Positions 25,601 to 37,359 of a stretch of DNA of 64,000 nt are shown piece by piece. Position numbers and translations under genes: made by a program. Source of the stretch: Alitta virens. Its lineage: Eukaryota; Annelida; Polychaeta; Phyllodocida; Nereididae. Each line of letters opens with the position of its first letter. Position 1 is the stretch's first letter. Where the stretch lies: positions 64,767,829 to 64,831,828 of the forward strand of contig OW028573.1 of the NCBI GenBank assembly GCA_932294295.1, read 5' to 3'. Under the pieces are notes generated by a model. That model made no database searches. It saw only the letters and a list, made by a program, of their open reading frames with translations, and was not told where the DNA came from.

Positions 25601-28600
25601 CATATGAAGGTGATGGTGTGGTCTATGTCTTCCGAGGGTCAGAAAAAGGCCTTATCACTGACTTCTCACAGAGAGTGTCTGCCTCTGATCTTCCAACAGC
25701 TCGCCCTTTGACATCATTTGGTTACTCCCTTTCTGGAGGGAATGACATGGACGGCAATGGCTATCCTGATTTAGTCGTTGGGTCTTTCGCTTCCAACAAG
25801 GCTTTAGTTTTGAGATCCCGCCCAGTTATCAACATATTCCCAATTTTGTTAGCTGAGCCTGACAAAATCAATCCTGCAGAAACTGAGTGCAAGAAAGACA
25901 ACAAACCCAACATTTGTTTTTTGATCCGAGTATGCTTCAAGTTTTCTGCAAAACCAAAAGAACAGTACGTTAATTTTTTATATAAGAAATAATAAACTTT
26001 TTACCAGTAAATTAATCAAAATTATCAGAACTTGTTTACAAATACTCAGTTTTTGGTCTAAATTTCAACTTATATTAGCTGGACTTATTAAATAATGAAA
26101 ATTGAATGTGAGCAATATTTTTGATTGATTTGTTTGATAGTCAAGTATTTTTGATTGTTTTCAAAGGTTCCAGGATAAGCTAGATATTGACTACAAAGTG
26201 GAAGCTGAGAGATTCACTGGAAAGGCATATTCCCGTGTTTCATTCAAAGATGCAGACAAGGAAATGCCACATGTTATCGAAAGGAGTATGAAAATGAATG
26301 AACAAACCGACAGCCACTACAAATGCAGGGATCATGACGTCTACATAAGTGTAAGTCTGGGAATGGCATGCGGTGATACAAATATAGTCAACAGCTTTTT
26401 TACCACTGATTTGACCAAATGTTTGGGTTCCTCCACCAAAATATTGCATATAATCCACATCATGGAATTCACTCGCCTCAAACCGTTTTTAACTTTTTCA
26501 TTCAATTTTCAGAAATCTACAAGAGATTTTCTCAACCCAATAGATTTTCGTGTGACATATAAATTGAAGGAACAGGCCCCTCCCACCATGATTCCTGGAC
26601 AGAAATTGCCTCCCATCAATGATTTTCCTGTGCTCGATCAAAAATCTGCCAAATATGACTTGCCTGTTGACTTTGTGAAGAGCTGTGGAACTGACCAAGT
26701 TTGTCACAGTAATTTGGAACTCGTTGCATACTTGGAGCTTGAAAGGTCAGTGCTTCACTCTGTTAACTTCAATTATGAGAGTGTTGTGAATTTATTGTAC
26801 CTGTGTATTATGGTTTTGGTGACAATTGAGTGGGATATTTATTCTTCAGAGACAATGAGGGAGATGCCGTGCTGAAACTGGGACAAGACAAAGAATTGCG
26901 ACTGAATATTCAAGTGAGGAATAAAGGAGAAGATGCCCATGAAGCTGCTCTTAGTGTAGTCCTGCCCAGTTCTATAACATACAGAAATATAGAAGCAGAT
27001 CCTGTTGAGGCAAGTATATCCTTCATGAGATGTGTCATACTTTTATGATAGCTATGAGAACTGTGTCGCTAAAACCAACTCTGCTATGAAGACGTTTATT
27101 TAGTGATGTCTGTTTCTTCCAACAAAAAAATACGCCTTCCCATTGTATTTTGTATCATTTGGGACGGCACCCTCCTGTTGAAAAAAATCCTGAAATCCCT
27201 GTTAGTTATTTGAGCTGATTATATTATATAGAGTAACTTCAGAATGTTTTTGTGACTGATTTTATGATATTTTTAAAGCTTTGTACAAGGAATAATTCTT
27301 CTTTTGCAGGCTGGAAAATACAATTGCATCCCATATGACAATGTAGTACTATGCAACCTCGGAAACCCACTCAGGAAAGGTAGACAAGCCCGTTTTGTGA
27401 TACGTCTCAATGCTCACAAGGTTGAATCTACCTTAAAACAGTTTGATGTCCATCTCAAAGTAAATACAACAAGCACTGAAACGGATGACAGTGATGATGA
27501 CAAACATTTAGTCGTAAAGGTCACTGTCGAAACTGATATACTTGTTAGGTGAGTAGAACGTGGATTTAGCGCGAATAAAAAATGTCAAATTACTGTAAGG
27601 TTACAATTGTTATGTCCTTTAATTACTGTATGAAATTGAATGCCTCAATGAGCACATTTTGGGTTTTCAGAGGTACTTCCCTTCCAAGCGAAGTTTTCTA
27701 TGGGGGAGAAGTTCGTGGTGAATCTGCAATGGTTAACGAGAAAGAAATTGGCAATTTTGTTGTTCACACTTATGAGGTATGAGATTTTACGTCAGTGGGC
27801 TTGGTCTTTTGCATTGTATTCTAGTTAACACATCTTATGTGAGAATTTGGGGATAATTTATGTTTATTCTGCTAGCATAGAAAGCTGCATTGATTGTGCT
27901 GTTTTGTTTTAGATAAAAAACACTGGTGATGGTGAAATAGCCAACTCCACTGTGCACATATCATGGCCATTTGAGGTGGAAAATGGCTATTCTCAGGGCA
28001 AGCACCTGCTGTACTTAATGGAGCCACCAGCTGTAAGTATGGCAGATGACATTGCGTCATACAATTTTTGACTTGAAATAAATGTAGCGAATGCTTAATG
28101 GCTCAATTTCTTGTTCCATCCACAGATTGATGCTCCAGGATTTTGTGTTTTAGACAACAAGTTCATCAATCCTCTTCCACTTCAGGTAAGTACAGACTTA
28201 ATGCTGGAATGTAGCAACTGTTTCTTTGACTTGCCGCTTCTTCATTCTTGTGTCATCGTAATGTAATAAGATCTGACAATTGCTTTTTTTTTTCTTTCTG
28301 CAAATATAAGCAATAGTTTAAACTGAAAAAATACTGGGTGAATTAGATATGATGCTTGGAAATAATGGGGAGAAAAAGTAACAGAGCCTACGGAAGGCAC
28401 TACCACCACAGCAGATAAAAAAGGCAATAAATGACGTCACCATTGTTAAATGGATGACATCACAATATAGATGACGTCATAAGCAATACTTATCAACTAC
28501 AGTGACATTGACCTCTGTTTGGACTTTTCCTCCCCATTGACACAATAAATGCTAATTTCAAACATGTTTATATTTATTTATAACTCACTATGGTGTAACA

Positions 28601-31089
28601 TTTAAGCAATTATATTATAACAGTTTGTTTACCATTTAAGCAATTATATTACTGTTATATCATTATTTTACAAGCCTAAAAATTACTGTATTTTTCAGAT
28701 TGACCCAGATTCAACATTGGAAGGTTTGATAGTAAGTATTATATTGAATATAGAAAGTTGCAAATTTGTTGTGAATTTGCTGTAGGCATTACATATTATA
28801 ATGTATGACATTGTATGTGTTTTACCTTTCAGAAATCGGGAGTCATCAAGTCTCGTGAAAGGAGAGATATTGAAAGGAAAAGACAGAGGCGCGAAGCGAT
28901 TGTACCATATGAATACATCAATGTGAACGGGAAGAGTTTAAAAGTTGTAACTATGGTAAGTTTGCAGTCTTTTTTCATAAAATCTATTTGTTGACATTCT
29001 GTTGGACCTACAAAGTAATGAAGAAGCTAAAAAATTGCGTTTTTTTTTTTCAGGCATGTGATAGCAAACCCAGGTCTGCCAAATGTATTCAGTTTCCTTG
29101 TTATACGGGTACCATTATGCCAAAGACGTCAGTGGTTATAAGATTACGAGCCAGACTTTGGAACAGTACTTTCTTGGAGGTAAGTTGTCAGACGTTTCTT
29201 TAAATTAGACCTGCCTAGTGACCCAGTTTGGCCGAGTCAACCTGAAAATGTCATTGGACTCAAAGAAGAAATAAGTACAATCCAGGAAAGAGATTTAAAT
29301 CTTGGCAGGTCTGATGATTTAAGTGTAATTTATCATATATATGTACAGTGTATGTAAACCTGTTTATACATTTTTGTTTGGGAGAGCCTGGTTGGAATTT
29401 GTTTGTGTGTGTATTGAGAAAGTTGACCCATGTTACGTCTCATGTGTTTGTATCAGTTGTACAGAAGTCTTGTTCAGGTAAAATTACTGTTGTGTGTGAT
29501 TGTTTTCATTGTGTTTGTATTGTCAGGGATCGAAATTTTAAATGGGCTTGAGTGACCAGTTGCTCACACAAAATCACCCTTGGTAAATTTAAGTGAGCTC
29601 CTGCTCACGGAACTTGATCAACAGTTCATATAAACAGATTAAAATAAGCAAGAGTAGAATTGCAATCAAAGTATAGCTGATATTCGATGGGATTTCCTTT
29701 GATGTTAGATTGTAAGTCAATCAGAAGTAGTCCTGCAATCCCTTTATCAAACCAACTTATGCTGACCCTAACTTTTACGCGAACGAGTAAGTGCTCATGC
29801 AAAATCACATTTGCAAGAGCACTTCGTGTGAGAGCAGCTCACGCCAAATTTCAATCCCTGTATTGTGCATGAATAACTCTGAAGCTTTCCAGATGTATGA
29901 GTATTGTGAAACTTCATTTGAACATGATAATTATGTTGTACTCAATATCTTTTAAAATCCTTAAGTTGACAAACCTTTTATACCTCTTGACCTTTTACAG
30001 GATTATAGGAATATTGACCAAGTACACATCTACTCAAAAGCTCGTCTAGAACTTGATCCAAGTTTAAATATTCAACAAACTACAATAGAAAATGATGTGG
30101 ACTCGGTGAGTAGATGCTATGTTGCTATGAGTACTTCTCTGCCTTTTTATTTTGCTTCACCTCTAATGCAAATGACTTCATCTGCATTTATACTTTATAT
30201 TATTATAACTTTATTAAAGGCGGCTTCCAGAGAATTCATTGAATTACATCTTTATTTCAGGCACGCACAGTAGCCAAACCTGACATTAAGATCAAGGAAC
30301 CACCTAAAGTGCCTTTGTGGGTTATAATCCTAGCTGCCTGTGGGGGTCTGCTCATCCTGATTGTGATTATTATCCTCTTATGGAAGGTGAGCATTTTGAT
30401 GTTGCAGATTTCGTGTCTGTTGTTACAGTGCATATTTCCTCAAGAACTAAATTTTCAGCTCCAGCAAAGAACGAAATATTCTGTTAATGTGTTGTGCATT
30501 TTTGGGTAGTCACTGCATTTAGAATGTTCGTGTTAATTGATGTAATAGGCAGCCCGTGAGGTTTTAAAACTGAGATTGATTTCATGAGGCTGGCCTTTTC
30601 TAGTAGCCATAATTAAACTTGGGCCATTCTAATGCCATTAGGTTAGAATCATTTGTTGGCTGAGGTCATTTATTTTTACAAAAATAGAGTGTTTGGATTG
30701 ATGTAGTTTTAAGGTTACCAAAATATGTTTATGCTAACCGCAACATTTTGTTAGGAATGCTGACATTCTCATGGTGCCAGGGCTGTAGAATAGGCTCCAA
30801 GCACTAATGTATGCAACAGCGATACAGTGATAAGATTTTTACTATCCTTTGTGAGACGAAATAGACTTTAATGATGCAAACGATAATTCTTTGATTTTGA
30901 TATTCCATGTGCGGCATATCAGTTCAGACCATTCTCTTGTTATAGATAGCTTACATTAAATAAAATTTCCTTTTCCATTTTCAGTGTGGATTTTTCAAAA
31001 GAAGGAAGCCAGGAGAATCCAGAACTTTAAGAGCCAAAAAGCAAAAGAAGAAGCACATGAACCAATATTACGAAGAAGCTTATAGCTGA
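4649..31089 (+). CDS. Integrin alpha subunit, laminin-binding (alpha3/6/7, PS1) class
   Basis: Twenty-two coding exons: 4649-4836, 22223-22368, 23588-23670, 23838-24023, 24132-24306, 24628-24838, 24931-25015, 25140-25281, 25583-25964, 26167-26350, 26513-26745, 26850-27009, 27310-27548, 27671-27776, 27913-28032, 28126-28185, 28699-28731, 28833-28955, 29054-29179, 30001-30105, 30261-30386, 30985-31089. Total 3318 nt, 1105 residues, all phases closing. A signal peptide (about 1-23) precedes FNLDTSVPIVKEG, the usual mature start. Repeats with RLLIGAP-like blades form the seven-bladed propeller. Ca2+ loops DVNGDGLED, DLDLDGYND and DMDGNGYPD are intact, and no inserted I domain is present. Thigh and calf domains follow. 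RKRQRR (926-931) is a furin-type heavy/light chain cleavage site. One membrane segment (about 1048-1070) leads into WKCGFFKR and a short basic tail ending EEAYS. WKCGFFKR and the cleavage site fit the alpha6/alpha7/PS1 group rather than RGD binders. It would pair with a beta subunit at the plasma membrane for matrix adhesion. The intron after 27009 has a GC donor. Confidence 0.95.
6561..6632. repeat. Two perfect tandem copies of a 36-bp unit
   Basis: The unit, starting AATTAGTTTACATTTTAATG and ending GTTCCAT, occurs at 6561-6596 and again at 6597-6632 with no difference. A further AATTA follows. The identity implies a recent duplication or a collapsed or expanded assembly. Confidence 0.9.
7045..7059. 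repeat. Poly-G tract (15 G)
   Basis: An uninterrupted run of 15 G bases follows GGAGGA. Its length is probably variable and may be imprecise in the assembly. It could form quadruplex structure. Confidence 0.85.
10966..11847. mobile_element. Nested inverted-repeat cluster (three interlocking pairs)
   Basis: Pair 1: the 21-bp arm at 10966-10986 is perfectly inverted at 11050-11070. Pair 2: the 32-bp arm at 11068-11099 is perfectly inverted at 11816-11847 (core GGTTCCACTACACTAGTATC). Pair 3: the 65-bp arm at 11100-11164 is perfectly inverted at 11256-11320. Arms of pairs 1, 2 and 3 abut without spacers at 11068-11100. There is no coding frame. Nested insertion of non-autonomous DNA elements, or one element with compound ends, would produce this. 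The superfamily cannot be assigned. Confidence 0.75.
12062..12090. repeat. Perfect 12-bp stem hairpin
   Basis: CATGGAGTCATA (12062-12073) is perfectly inverted at 12079-12090 with a five-base loop. It lies just upstream of the diverged tandem duplication at 12100. Confidence 0.8.
12100..12340. repeat. Diverged tandem duplication, unit about 135 bp
   Basis: TGTGATTTGGGAATTCTGAT at 12100 and TGTGATTTGGAAATTCTGAT at 12235 begin two similar units. Both run through AGCTGT.TGCA.TGACAT.ATAA and CACTCA.TAGCCTG.TAGA.TT. Copies differ by substitutions and small gaps. Confidence 0.65.
13080..13143. repeat. Short diverged tandem repeat
   Basis: GGACCATCGCTTGTGTTCTC followed by CAACTA is repeated shortly after as GGACCATCACTTGTGTTCTC followed by CAACTA. 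Two copies of a unit of about 34 bases. Confidence 0.6.
13356..15790. mobile_element. Large imperfect inverted repeat, possible decayed DNA transposon
   Basis: Left arm about 13356-13492 and right arm about 15656-15790 are complementary. They include the perfect 19-base block CCAGGACAAATTGCAACAG (13392) and a block ATTGAGTGGAACA with flanking AGTTTACCA/AGTTTACCAT. The arms span more than 100 bases and enclose about 2.2 kb. No transposase was recognised in the interior; a minus-strand frame at 14956-15186 has no assignable domain. Two oppositely inserted copies of one dispersed repeat would give the same picture. Confidence 0.5.
18365..18600 (-). mobile_element. Non-LTR retroelement 3' end with TTCAGA tail
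   Basis: On the minus strand the fragment reads GGGTGGCCCC, then a nested hairpin in which GACATC and GATGTC pair inside GGGTG.CCCCTT pairing (18463-18510), then a few dozen AT-rich bases. It ends AATAAATATATCTGAATCTG with three TCTGAA units (18369-18387). A terminal hairpin plus a short microsatellite tail is usual for CR1/L2-type LINE 3' ends. The same GAATCTGAATCTGA tail occurs at 55283. Confidence 0.55.
19471..19640 (+). mobile_element. tRNA-derived SINE head
   Basis: TGGTTTAGTTGTTAAGG (19482-19498) resembles an A box and GGTTCAATTCC (19526-19536) matches the B box of Pol III internal promoters, close to tRNA spacing. No full cloverleaf is formed, so this is a SINE or tRNA relic and not a functional tRNA gene. 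Confidence 0.55.
21777..21951. mobile_element. Near-perfect palindromic MITE with TGACGTCA in each arm
   Basis: A 51-base arm at 21805-21855 (starts CTTGGAAGCTAAACTCCAGA) pairs with 21872-21922 across a 16-base loop with few mismatches. Weaker pairing extends outward to about 21777 and 21951 (CTTGGAAAC / GTTTCCAA). Each arm carries the palindrome TGACGTCA, the CRE/ATF consensus. It sits about 270 bp before integrin exon 2. A fold-back or MITE element is the likely origin. Confidence 0.75.
22435..23184. mobile_element. Possible hAT-like element in integrin intron 2
   Basis: The left end TAGGGCTAGATTGAA and the right end, complement of ATATCCAGCCCTA, form about a 10-base imperfect terminal inverted repeat. 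Inside each end are CGAT/ATCG-rich stretches (ATACGATACTGATATGATA and its counterpart), reminiscent of hAT elements that begin GGGCTGGGCGATA. No reading frame is visible. Target duplications are not clear. Confidence 0.4.
28435..28485. repeat. Cluster of TGACGTCA-like sites
   Basis: Three closely spaced variants, ATGACGTCACC, ATGACATCAC and ATGACGTCATA, lie in the integrin intron before exon 28699-28731. They may be CRE-like sites or a small degenerate repeat; function is not shown. Confidence 0.4.
29524..29860. mobile_element. hAT-type MITE in integrin intron 19
   Basis: Ends are CAGGGATCGAAATTT and, inverted, CAGGGATTGAAATTT. Flanks TATTGT (29518-29523) and TATTGT (29861-29866) look like a target-site duplication. 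Subterminal GTGAGC/GCTCAC motifs occur in both orientations. CAGGG termini are typical of hAT elements, though their duplication is usually 8 bp and only 6 match here. No coding capacity in 337 bp. Confidence 0.7.
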
Positions 31090-33433
31090 AAATTATGACT
31101 TTTTAATTAGGCATTATTTCTTATTTCAACCCACACAACAGGAATCAAAGTGGAAAAGGAACTTCAGCATGATATGTGGAGGCTTAATTTTATGAAAATA
31201 TATTTGCCATTTGATGCTGATTCTTCTCATCCAGGCAAGGTGAATATATTCTGGATTTTTTTTGTTAAGTTAGCATCAGCTATATTGTTTGCCTTATGGC
31301 TACTTTGCTATGAACATTCCTAGAGAAATGGTGCTTTCACTTCTTTTTTAACATTCACAAAAGTTCCAGGAACTCTTGTTGATAGTTCTCTTCCTCAACT
31401 GACCAATGAATTGAAGTAAATTCATGTGTCCTCTATTGAGGTATTGTCTTTTGTGTGAGACTGGTACTGTGAATGAAAATTGTGAAGTAATTTGGTTGTG
31501 AGTTAATCAGTCATGTGCTTTTACGTCATGTCATTCATGATCAGATTTTATAATCATTTTATAATCCTTTTCTTAAAATTTTGGTGTAAGCTTTTTGTAT
31601 AATTTTTTATGCATAATATTATAGTGGTGATTGTTTTTATCGAATCATGAGCAGTATTATTTTAATGTAGAATTTTTAAAGTATGATCAGTCTTATAAAA
31701 ATTCATGTAATGTCAAAAGTTGACCAAATGCCATTGATGTCATGTAATTGTGCTGTATGTCCAGTATAAAAGAGGTGGATGTTAGAAATCTCAGGGACTT
31801 AAGTGATGACAAAACTGAGCATTCATCTCAGAGAGAAGTGCTACTTCTCTTCGCGTGGAGGTGTTTAATGTTACGAACAGAAAGTCTGTATGGAAAGCAA
31901 TCATTGTTGGTGTTTTGAAAACATTATATAAACAAAAAATGTGACCAAGACTACCAAGTGTCACTTAGAACATTTCTTTGTTTTGTTTGTTAGTATTATT
32001 ACTCTGGGCAAGATCATTAGTCATTTTACAATGTATGTGTGCATTTTCATGTTTGCTTGTGAGCCAAATCTTGAATTTTATGTCATTCTGGAGCATATTA
32101 AATATGCAAGAGAAAATGCTATGCAATAAACTGGCCCACCAACTTCGAATTTGTTGGCAAAACTGATGCCTTTACTTAGGATATTTAACCAATTTTAATT
32201 TTGTACATAGACTGGTTTATAATTTAATTACAATTGCTATAATTAAATGTGTAGTCATAGTTTATGTGTGAATACTTTTGGATGCGAAAAGAGATTGAAT
32301 GTAATGGGAATCTCCTAAATTCATTTTGTGAGAAATATTTGGTTGTTTTTGTAGAACTGTACAGTTGTAAAGCCGTTTTGTTGAACCTGAGGTCATGTAA
32401 TACTTCCATACTTGCAGTAAGGCAGTTGTAGCGCTGGTCCTGTATGTTATATATTTTGGTCCAGAAAATGTGTTCTCAATCAAAAATATGTGTTCATCAT
32501 TCGTGGATATTATGTACCATGTACTGACCATGTACTTACTAAAGAATTGGTTTGTCAAGTGCCAATATCGTTGGCATGCTGTTATGATTACCATTTATTA
32601 TTAAAGAAACCATTATACCAAAAATATGAACTAGGACATGCAAGTCACGTGTATAAATCTGTACGATTGTAAATGTTTGTGCTATTACATTTGATGAAAC
32701 TGAGCACAACAGTGTATAAACTCATTATGTTATGTCAAGCAGCAGCATATTTTTTTTAATCCTTATTATATTCCTCGTAGACCATTCATATGTGACTTGC
32801 ATGCCCTTATAGCTATATTATGTCAATACTGTGTGTCGTCACCTCACAGCCCAGGGACCTAATTATGTACATGGCTTGCTGGTTTACTCATCTAAACTAA
32901 ATTAATCAATGTCTCTTATAGTCTATAGGCTGGCTCATCATGTTCATGTGCTGAGTTTACGCATTTCTTGTTCTGACTAGCAGGCAATTCAGAAAAACTG
33001 CCAAAACTAAAAAAATAAAAAACATTTCTCTTGTATTTTTGAGAGAAGATTACTTAAGTCTATACTCAGCCTATCGGCTACATAGTTTAACCAATCTTTT
33101 TTTTAACCAGGTAAACTAGCAAAGAATGTCCATAATTAGGTCGCTGGGCTGTGAGGTGACGGCACACGTTGTCAATGTTAGAGGTACTGATGCTTGATTC
33201 TGACATCAACTGTGCATTTATCTTATATTCATGTAATTGTGTAGCATCTTTGTAACTTGTTCTGGTTACCTGTCAAATATGATCTAATCAAGGTCATCAT
33301 TATAGGATGTTATGGCATTATATTTATATGTGTCGAATAATTACATGTATTACTTCGTCATCATGTCATCAGTACTTCTTGCATTGTATTAATGTCTGTA
33401 CATTTGTATGAGTTATCCATCTGCTATAATAAA
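31090..33433 (+). other. Integrin alpha 3' UTR
   Basis: After the TGA at 31087-31089 there is no open frame that looks coding. AATAAA candidates are at 32125-32130 and 33428-33433, with another at about 33663; the first would give a UTR of about 1 kb and avoid the MITE at 32828. Which is used cannot be told from sequence. Confidence 0.5.
32828..33169. mobile_element. MITE with about 57-bp terminal inverted repeats and 7-bp target duplication
   Basis: The left arm (32831-32888) contains TCACCTCACAGCCCAG and GACCTAATTATG. The right arm (33111-33167) is its complement with a few mismatches. TGTCAAT flanks both sides (32821-32827 and 33170-33176). It is 342 bp, has no coding frame, and lies in or just after the integrin 3' UTR. 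A 7-8 bp duplication would suit hAT or a related group. Confidence 0.75.
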
Positions 33434-34139
33434 AACAATACACATTTTAATTTGTAGGTTTCCTTGTATGTAGATTTTAATGAGCCATCGATGGGTGGCA
33501 TAATATAGAAAGTGAGCTGGGCCCAACTCTGTCAGCTTACCAAGGTTTTGCAATTTTCTGTAGTGGCCCATAGGTGGCAGTGACAGTTTTACCATCACTC
33601 CCATCTGGTGATTCTACCAAGAACTACAAGTGCAATATATAATGTCAATTGATGTGCTCTGTAATAAAATATATTTATTTATTATTGCTGTACAGGATTG
33701 TCTACTTAGTGCACAAAGCAGCTAGTAAGTAGCTAGTAAGTAGCCAATGTGTACCACACTATGATATTGTATGCCTCAATTCTATGACCAATACATGGCC
33801 CCATAGGCTTATATATATTAACATTTCCAGAATAAAGGATGTACCATTCCTTGTACCATCTGGGACGTAGTACAAATCCATTGCAACTTGAGTGGTGACC
33901 TCAAACACCCTGCCTAGCCTGAATTAAGAACCTAGGTAGAGGGCACAAGACTTGGATATGAAATATACATGCAAGTTCTATGAAGTTGTTTCCAATCAGT
34001 CCGAAACAATATTTGCAACGTCAACTAAGGGCTTAATTCAGAAATGTAGCGCCTGCCAAAGTTCAGACACCACTGGCTTGGCCATAATGGCACTTGCTTC
34101 ATTTAAGTTCAACAAACCACAAGGAACTAGTTTAAACAT
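33434..34139. other. Intergenic, between convergent 3' ends
   Basis: This stretch lies between the last integrin polyadenylation candidates and the presumed 3' end of the minus-strand TPR gene. It holds an AATAAA at about 33663 and a small GCTAGTAAGTA tandem at 33720. No gene is visible. Confidence 0.5.
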
Positions 34140-37100
34140 AGTTTATTGATTGGACAGATCCATAAGAATAGAGTAACATCAACAACAGAAAAATTGTATC
34201 AAGGACTGAAACAAACTGTATAACTTCATTATCTCCACTGAATCCATATTCGCACAGAGCTAAGATAGCAAATTGATGAGTACAGTTATTGTAATAAATT
34301 AGCAGGAATAAATAACAGCACATTAATTGTGAAGTTGTAGGACCAAAACAATCATACAAATGATCATCTTGATTAAAATCCTTCCTCTCTTTGAATTATC
34401 AATTCCTTGATAAATGATTCTTATAATGAGATAAAATTCTTTTACACAATATTGAGATGAAATAACCAACAGTTTGCTTAAAAAAAAAATTTCAAATACA
34501 CCTTTAGACAATCTATCCTTTCTTTCTTCAAATACTCTTAAATGATAACGAATTGTTTACACTGAGTCGAGTAACAGCTCACTATTTACATATATCCAAA
34601 GAAATTTGGAAAATATATCCACTACACAACAAATTTGTTATTCAAAACATGCTCCTACAGGACCCTGTCTACTGATGAAAGTAAGCATTGCAAAAATAAT
34701 CACAATACCAATACCATGATTTCCATCCTCTACATCACAAGATCTTATACACAAATGACTAAATAGGTGAGGTTACAATTAATGTTTAATTTGTAGTTTG
34801 TCTTCTTTCAAAAGATATTATCTACAATTAAATTATCATTATTATTGACACAAGAATGACAGATTTATTCAACATCAATGAAGTGGTAGCCGCAATCATG
34901 AATTATCTTACTCGCCTGATATATATTAATATAACCATTTAATCACTGCATATGAAGAAATTAATTCCTTGCATATCATGAGATGAAATCTTTTACCCCT
35001 TCAATTACGTTTCCCATGAGCACTTCAATTTATTAGTTCACATTCAGTATATGAAGAGTAACCTGATGACAAAAATTTCCAGCAGACCTCATTATTTATT
35101 ATGAATCATTACCCTTCTTAAACTTCTTATTTATCCTTTACATTTGGCATGCACTTGTTAAGTTAAGGCCAGATCAGTTTTAGTTAAATCCCATAGCAGA
35201 TACAAGATCTTTTTCAAACAGAACAATTGCACATCAACACGAGCATTCTGTACTCCACACAATTGAAGCATCTCACGATCAACTTGATGAAATTTAATGG
35301 CCATGTTACCCACAGCTGATATAATATATCCAGACAGGCCTTGAAAGAACCATTTATAGGGAAAAGCAGTATATCTTATAATCATGTGTCATGCCGCTAT
35401 TTTCTCAAGTGAGGACCTGCAGAAAGACATCTGCACTAATTTCATAAACACATTTTTTCTGAGTCTTCCACCTTTCTTGTATGTTCTCACTTCAGAAACA
35501 ACATAAAAATGGCCAGATATGACACAAGATTCAGGGCATACTGCCTTACCACGACATCCATTCATAACAGTTACCCTAGCACATCACTTATGATATACTG
35601 TGCATGTAAATCTAGTGATATGGATTTGCACCTTTCAAATGACATGTCAATGTATGAGTTCAACTCATAATCATCTCACAATAATGAACAAACGAAAGAG
35701 CACAATCACAATACAAGATGGATTACAACTATCACAGGATTCCTTCAACTAATTTTTAACATCATCCATTCATACAACGTCAACAGTCACAGAAACCATG
35801 ACCAAGTCATTACTAAACTACTCTTACACCCACTAAACATCACACACCCTAGATTGCCTAAACATCAATATGGCATCCTTCAGAAATTGTATTTCAAACA
35901 TTCACACTTCATAACAACTTCAACTATATAATTTGATTACATTGACTAATATTTTTTCCACTACAAACTTAATGTACAATTGATAGGTATGAGTATGTAC
36001 CTAACCATACATGCAGGTTGCACTCAAAACTTATTTCAAAACAAATACATTGTCTGGTCATTCATAGACAGCACCACTGACCAAAAAAGTAATAACTATA
36101 TTAATACATGAGAATGCAATAAAGTCTAGCATGTAAAAAGCCTGATATTATTCCACAGTTATGAGGTACACATGTCAAGCAGTAGGAGGTAAGTTGAGAC
36201 TTCAAATTTCAAAATGACTTTGTTGCAGTTGAGGGACAAATACAAGAATTCAAACACCAATGAGTGACCATTACAGAATGCCTTGGATAAAACAGCACCT
36301 GCTGCATAAGTTATGAGTAAAGAAAGGAACATCATTTAATACCTGAAGTTGGGAGTCCTGATTTCTGACAATAAAAAATGAAAACTTTAATGCAGAGCCC
36401 CATCCTAACTGTAATAATTAATGTGATACACGAAATTCTAGTATATATATATCAATTCACACTCATTGATGGACTTTCAGAATATCATTAAGTTTCAGTG
36501 TTACAGTTCAGTTAAATGTTAAATTGAGAATTATTAGTCAGAGGAGCTAAATATTATTCCTACTTTATCATGATATATAAATGTTTGCTAGTGTTGGCAA
36601 GAATAACTACATGCAATTACACTATATTTGTGTTGATTTTGGATTGAATATACAAGCATGTACTTGCACTGACTTTATGATAACGAACAGCAACAGAATA
36701 ATATATTCCATGAGAAATATGAAAACAAAAATTTACCAAAAATTGATATTTCAAATGGTAAAAATGGTGTGAAAAAGACATCAGCAAAGATTACAAATTA
36801 GTGTACCAAATGAATTCCACTTTCATATATATTATGATTATGACAAATGCAAAGCACAATTAAGCCCTGCAATATATATGATCATATTAACCTGAATCAC
36901 ACAGGATTCCATAGTGTCTTTGCATTAAAAATACACATATTTACAGTTCTAGAGGGTATTTGTATTTCCGTCTATGTTTAATTTGCACAGGATTCCAACA
37001 ACTAACAAATTAAAACTTCAACAATGTCAATTATATTGCACAATTTTACGAACTGCAGTAAAGTAACTGGTAAACTACCTCCAACCAAGATCTTCATGTC

Positions 37101-37359
37101 CAAAAACGGACAATCTTACCTGCCCTACAATGTTAGTGTGCACAGTACACATGCAAATTTACACTTCAGATCCAATACAACTTCATGTCATACTTAAACT
37201 TATCAAGAAAAAAATGATATCAGGCAAGGTAACAGGTATAATACAAATAGCTTCATAATTCTTTGAATTGAGAAAACAATGGTGAAGAAATCAACGACAG
37301 AAATCAACAACTTTCCATTAAAACGTAAAATCAATTCCAGTCACCAAAAGCAAATCATA
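34140..37359 (-). other. Presumed long 3' UTR of the TPR gene
   Basis: No gene-like frame, splice-consistent exon or clear transposon was seen in 3.2 kb after the TPR stop codon. On the minus strand an AATAAA lies at 34142-34147, just before the convergent intergenic gap. The assignment as one UTR is inference; a shorter UTR plus spacer is equally possible. Confidence 0.4.
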
